Of a stretch of DNA of 64,000 bases, positions 61,729 through 64,000 are shown in pieces. A program made the position numbers and the translations under genes. Under the pieces are notes generated by a model that had not been told where the DNA came from, searched no databases, and worked only from the letters and a program-made list of their open reading frames with translations. The stretch spans positions 1 to 64,000 of the forward strand of contig JAZUBA010000077.1 of assembly GCA_045638265.1 (NCBI GenBank), given 5' to 3'. Origin of the DNA: RGIG4140 sp045638265. GTDB taxonomy: Bacteria > Pseudomonadota > Alphaproteobacteria > CAAHEQ01 > UBA3637. Numbering within the stretch: position 1 is the first letter of the stretch; every line of letters starts with the position of its first letter.

Positions 61729-61744
61729 TATGTTATATAACATA
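61729..61744. promoter_or_regulatory. 16-bp perfect palindrome, probable operator
   Basis: TATGTTATATAACATA lies 12 bases upstream of the leftward -35, between the winged-helix gene and the repressor gene. Confidence 0.7.
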
Positions 61745-61840
61745 ATGTGCTGTTGAACATCTTATATAGGCTCCTAAAATATTCTTTTTGTTACGTTATA
61801 ATAAAAATTTTATCCTCTACAAAAAAATATGGAGGATAAC

Positions 61841-62116
61841 ATGAATTTTCAAAACTATGTAAATTTAGCAAAAGTAAAAAATAACATTTCTTCAAACAAT
61901 AAAGTTGCAAAATGTATAGGCATTTCAAGTGCTGCAATAACAAATTTCTGTTTAGAAAAATCAACACCTAGCCCACATACCGTTTTAAAACTTGCAAACC
62001 TTGCCGGACTTGATGAAAAGGAAGTGTTTTTAGAATTAATGCTTTCAAAATACGGCAAATTTGAAAACGTGAAAAAAGTCTTAATTGACATTAAAAATAT
62101 TACTTGTAAAAAGTAA
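61841..62116 (+). CDS. Provirus Cro/cI-like repressor
   Basis: 91 residues. The HTH covers NNKVAKCIGISSAAITNFCL; the rest is helical and may dimerise. It has no peptidase domain, so induction by RecA cleavage is not expected. The start at 61841 is chosen because GGAGG lies 5 bases before it. It is transcribed divergently from the leftward operon, with two palindromes between, in the usual place for a lysogeny switch. Confidence 0.85.
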   Translation: MNFQNYVNLAKVKNNISSNNKVAKCIGISSAAITNFCLEKSTPSPHTVLKLANLAGLDEKEVFLELMLSKYGKFENVKKVLIDIKNITCKK

Positions 62117-62167
62117 AAAATTTTTATTTTATAGCATTTTATCAAATACTAACTATTAACCTAGTAG

Positions 62168-62195
62168 AGTGATAAAATTTTTATTATGTTAACTA
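62168..62195 (+). other. attR site
   Basis: XerC-side arm degenerate (GAGTGATAAAA), centre TTTTTA, XerD arm TTATGTTAACT identical to attL. A degenerate XerC arm next to a good XerD arm is typical of mobile elements that exploit Xer. Confidence 0.85.
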
Positions 62196-62409
62196 ATATA
62201 CAAGGTTTTAAACCCAAAACTTGAAGAAGTTTTTTCAAGCATTTGAATTGTCATTATAATTATAAATCGTCAAAAAAATACAAATATTGTTGTTTTAATA
62301 AAGATGATTTTTAAAGCAAAATCTTATAGATAATCATACAAATCCATAACAAGAACGCTGAAATTTGATGTAAATGTTTACATAAATTTTATCCTGTATG
62401 TCTTTTTTC
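62196..62409. other. Non-coding DNA right of attR
   Basis: AT-rich with no supported gene. It contains a weak hairpin CTTGAA...TTCAAG at about 62220. Confidence 0.5.
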
Positions 62410-62438
62410 TTGAAAAATCAATCATTTTTTGATATAAT
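62410..62438 (+). promoter_or_regulatory. Sigma-70 promoter
   Basis: TTGAAA, 17 bases, then TATAAT, 21 bases before the ATG at 62460. Confidence 0.85.
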
Positions 62439-62459
62439 CCATTACATTGAGGTGTTATG

Positions 62460-64000
62460 ATGTCTTTACTTTATTCAATCCTTTCCAAAGAACAAAATTG
62501 GCAATTTGATGCTGAAAATAATCAAATGATTTTTCAATGTCCTGATGTGTATCAAGATTGGCAAAACAGTACTTTTGTTTTTTTGGATTTATTGCACTTA
62601 AAACCTTATACGTACCAAAATCGTTTGGCATTAACTCAAAATGAATACAATCAGTTTATCAAACAATCTAAACGGTTAAAGTTTTTACGCTCTTTACCAA
62701 ACGAGTTACGTTATTTATATCAATTAAATTATTGGAAATCTGTTTCAAATCAATCTTTTATGGCGATTAATCTGTCTGATTTAACCGATAAATCATTGCA
62801 AAAATTAAAAAATTACTTTGATGAACATCATATTGCTTATACACAAAAAAACAAACAAATTCATATTTCTAAATATGATTATGTTCATCTTTATAAAAAT
62901 TTAGATGGTTTTAAAGCTCTCATTCCTGCCATTTGTTATAAAACGGATACTATTATCCCTTTTACAGCCAAAGAATGGCAACATCATTTTAAACAGACAA
63001 AATTATTCGGCCGTTTGTTTTCTGATTCAGCTTATTATAAACAAACATTATACCAAAGCACTGTTGATCATCCGATTAATATGTTTATTTTAAGAAACAA
63101 TCAATTCTTAACTTTATTAAAGCAAGATGAACTCAAAACAACAAATATGTATGTTGATTCATCAACTGATACAAACAAACGTCTTGATGAAATTGACGCG
63201 TTGGGACTTTATTCTTGGCCAGGGGATTTTATTAATCTGCATACGAAAACACTTCATAGTTATAATTTTATATCTACCCTACTCCATGAAATCAATCATC
63301 GGACACAATTTTTGAGTGATTTGGAATATAAGTCTTTTGCTATTAATCAAGTGATGGAAGCTTCTTCAACGGCTGTCAGTATTATTAACGAAATAAATCC
63401 GCCATACGATAAGATTTATGACGATTGTTTTGATTTTATTGAACAAAATTTAGATAAAAACACTTATAAGAAATATCTTTTAAACACCTCTTTGCCGGAA
63501 CAAAGACTGTATTCGTTAGATTATTTAATCAAAGCCGAAGCCGAATTAAAAATGCATCAATGTATTACGGAAATGTATTTAGCTAAAGATCGTTCCTCAC
63601 TTTATGATGTTTTGATAAAACACAAAATTTCACTGGATAGTCATGATTTTAATGATTTATGTGAGGATATAGATTATTGGAAAAATTATAATCTAAATCA
63701 CTATCTGACATTGTCCAAAGAGGAAAAATATCCAAATGAAAACAATGCGATTTTACAGGAAATATTCAATTTGAACATCCATACGTCTCCAACGGCGCTT
63801 TTTACCGTTGATGAGTTGAAGCAGCTTGGTTTTGATACAAAAGATACAGCCCCTACTCCATTAAAACTTAAATATACCTATCAAGGTATCACTCCTGAAT
63901 TGTTAGAAGAAGCAACGACTGATTTTAATCAGGGAAATGTTAATGCTTTAAATAAAAAATTAGTTGCTTTACAAAAGGTTAATCCCATCTTACAAGGCAT
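62460..64000 (+). CDS. Putative zincin metallopeptidase, 3' end outside the window
   Basis: At least 513 residues, frame open to the window end. The HEINH motif at 276-280 follows a hydrophobic segment (ISTLL), as in zincins, and an acidic segment MEASSTAVS about 25 residues later could give the third ligand. The N-terminal 250 residues are unrecognised. The start is the second of two adjacent ATGs because GAGG lies 7 bases before it. It resembles the 28.7-kb protein in having HExxH plus a following Glu, but no ankyrin part is visible yet. Confidence 0.7.
   Translation, partial: MSLLYSILSKEQNWQFDAENNQMIFQCPDVYQDWQNSTFVFLDLLHLKPYTYQNRLALTQNEYNQFIKQSKRLKFLRSLPNELRYLYQLNYWKSVSNQSFMAINLSDLTDKSLQKLKNYFDEHHIAYTQKNKQIHISKYDYVHLYKNLDGFKALIPAICYKTDTIIPFTAKEWQHHFKQTKLFGRLFSDSAYYKQTLYQSTVDHPINMFILRNNQFLTLLKQDELKTTNMYVDSSTDTNKRLDEIDALGLYSWPGDFINLHTKTLHSYNFISTLLHEINHRTQFLSDLEYKSFAINQVMEASSTAVSIINEINPPYDKIYDDCFDFIEQNLDKNTYKKYLLNTSLPEQRLYSLDYLIKAEAELKMHQCITEMYLAKDRSSLYDVLIKHKISLDSHDFNDLCEDIDYWKNYNLNHYLTLSKEEKYPNENNAILQEIFNLNIHTSPTALFTVDELKQLGFDTKDTAPTPLKLKYTYQGITPELLEEATTDFNQGNVNALNKKLVALQKVNPILQG

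Larger units (their letters stand above)
53419..62195. mobile_element. Provirus of a tailless, membrane-containing (corticovirus/PM2-like) phage integrated at dif
   Basis: An 8.8-kb block bounded by a 19-bp direct repeat (53428-53446 and 62177-62195) that is the XerD half and centre of a dif-like site. Gene content: packaging ATPase, a probable double-jelly-roll capsid protein, several small one-TM proteins, spike/fibre, wall hydrolase and repressor, with no tail, terminase, portal or integrase. Almost all genes read leftward; the two outermost read rightward. Genome size, ATPase size (226 residues) and capsid protein size (290) are close to those of PM2 (10 kb; about 225 and 269). No frame is broken, so the element may be functional. 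Confidence 0.85.

Overview
The window is AT-rich chromosomal DNA that looks alphaproteobacterial. Supporting features are a DUF3126-type protein, the three-gene set of a kinase-domain-only HPr kinase, a mannose-type EIIA and HPr, and a DusA-type tRNA dihydrouridine synthase. Many ankyrin and Sel1 repeat proteins, a large autotransporter and several unassigned repeat proteins suggest a host-associated, probably gut-dwelling lineage with no well-studied relative. That placement is inference; no rRNA is present.

Layout. 1-3.6 kb: the 3' part of a repeat-rich autotransporter. 3.8-16 kb: a flavodoxin-fold protein; a murL-murD pair (read leftward) that points to the epimerase route to D-glutamate in peptidoglycan; a Sel1 protein; aminopeptidase N; an ankyrin protein; an extraordinary cysteine-rich pilin-like protein; and dusA. 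16-26 kb: small regulators, a three-gene ankyrin operon behind a perfect TTGACA-N17-TATAAT promoter, a lytic transglycosylase, and a MurC-like ligase coupled to an LD-carboxypeptidase (peptidoglycan recycling). 26-35.7 kb: a U32 protein, a membrane-anchored zincin/ankyrin protein, a tandem paralogue pair, an XRE regulator and an RNA methyltransferase. 35.8-39 kb: lysS, tRNA-Arg(CCT), hprK, EIIA-Man and ptsH. 39-52.8 kb: more ankyrin genes, a HAD protein, a histidine phosphatase with a Nudix hydrolase, an 1111-residue unknown, an archaeal/Rickettsia-like valS and a zincin.

The most striking element is an 8.8-kb provirus at 53,419-62,195, integrated at what reads as the chromosomal dif site. 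The left junction is a near-canonical XerC/XerD site, and the right junction repeats its last 19 bases. It carries no integrase and should depend on host XerCD. It encodes a packaging ATPase of 226 residues, a probable double-jelly-roll major capsid protein of 290 residues, several one-TM membrane proteins, a repeat-rich receptor-binding fibre with a short chaperone-like partner, a SleB-type wall hydrolase, and a divergent repressor with palindromic operators. This is the gene complement of a tailless, membrane-containing corticovirus (PM2)-like virus. Joining its two ends recreates a near-perfect hairpin of about 27 bp, which recalls the folded single-stranded attP of CTX-type phages. A DnaA-box and palindrome cluster next to a small winged-helix protein is a candidate viral replication origin.

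To the right of the provirus, a third HExxH metallopeptidase-like gene runs off the window end. The dif site implies that the window spans the replication terminus.
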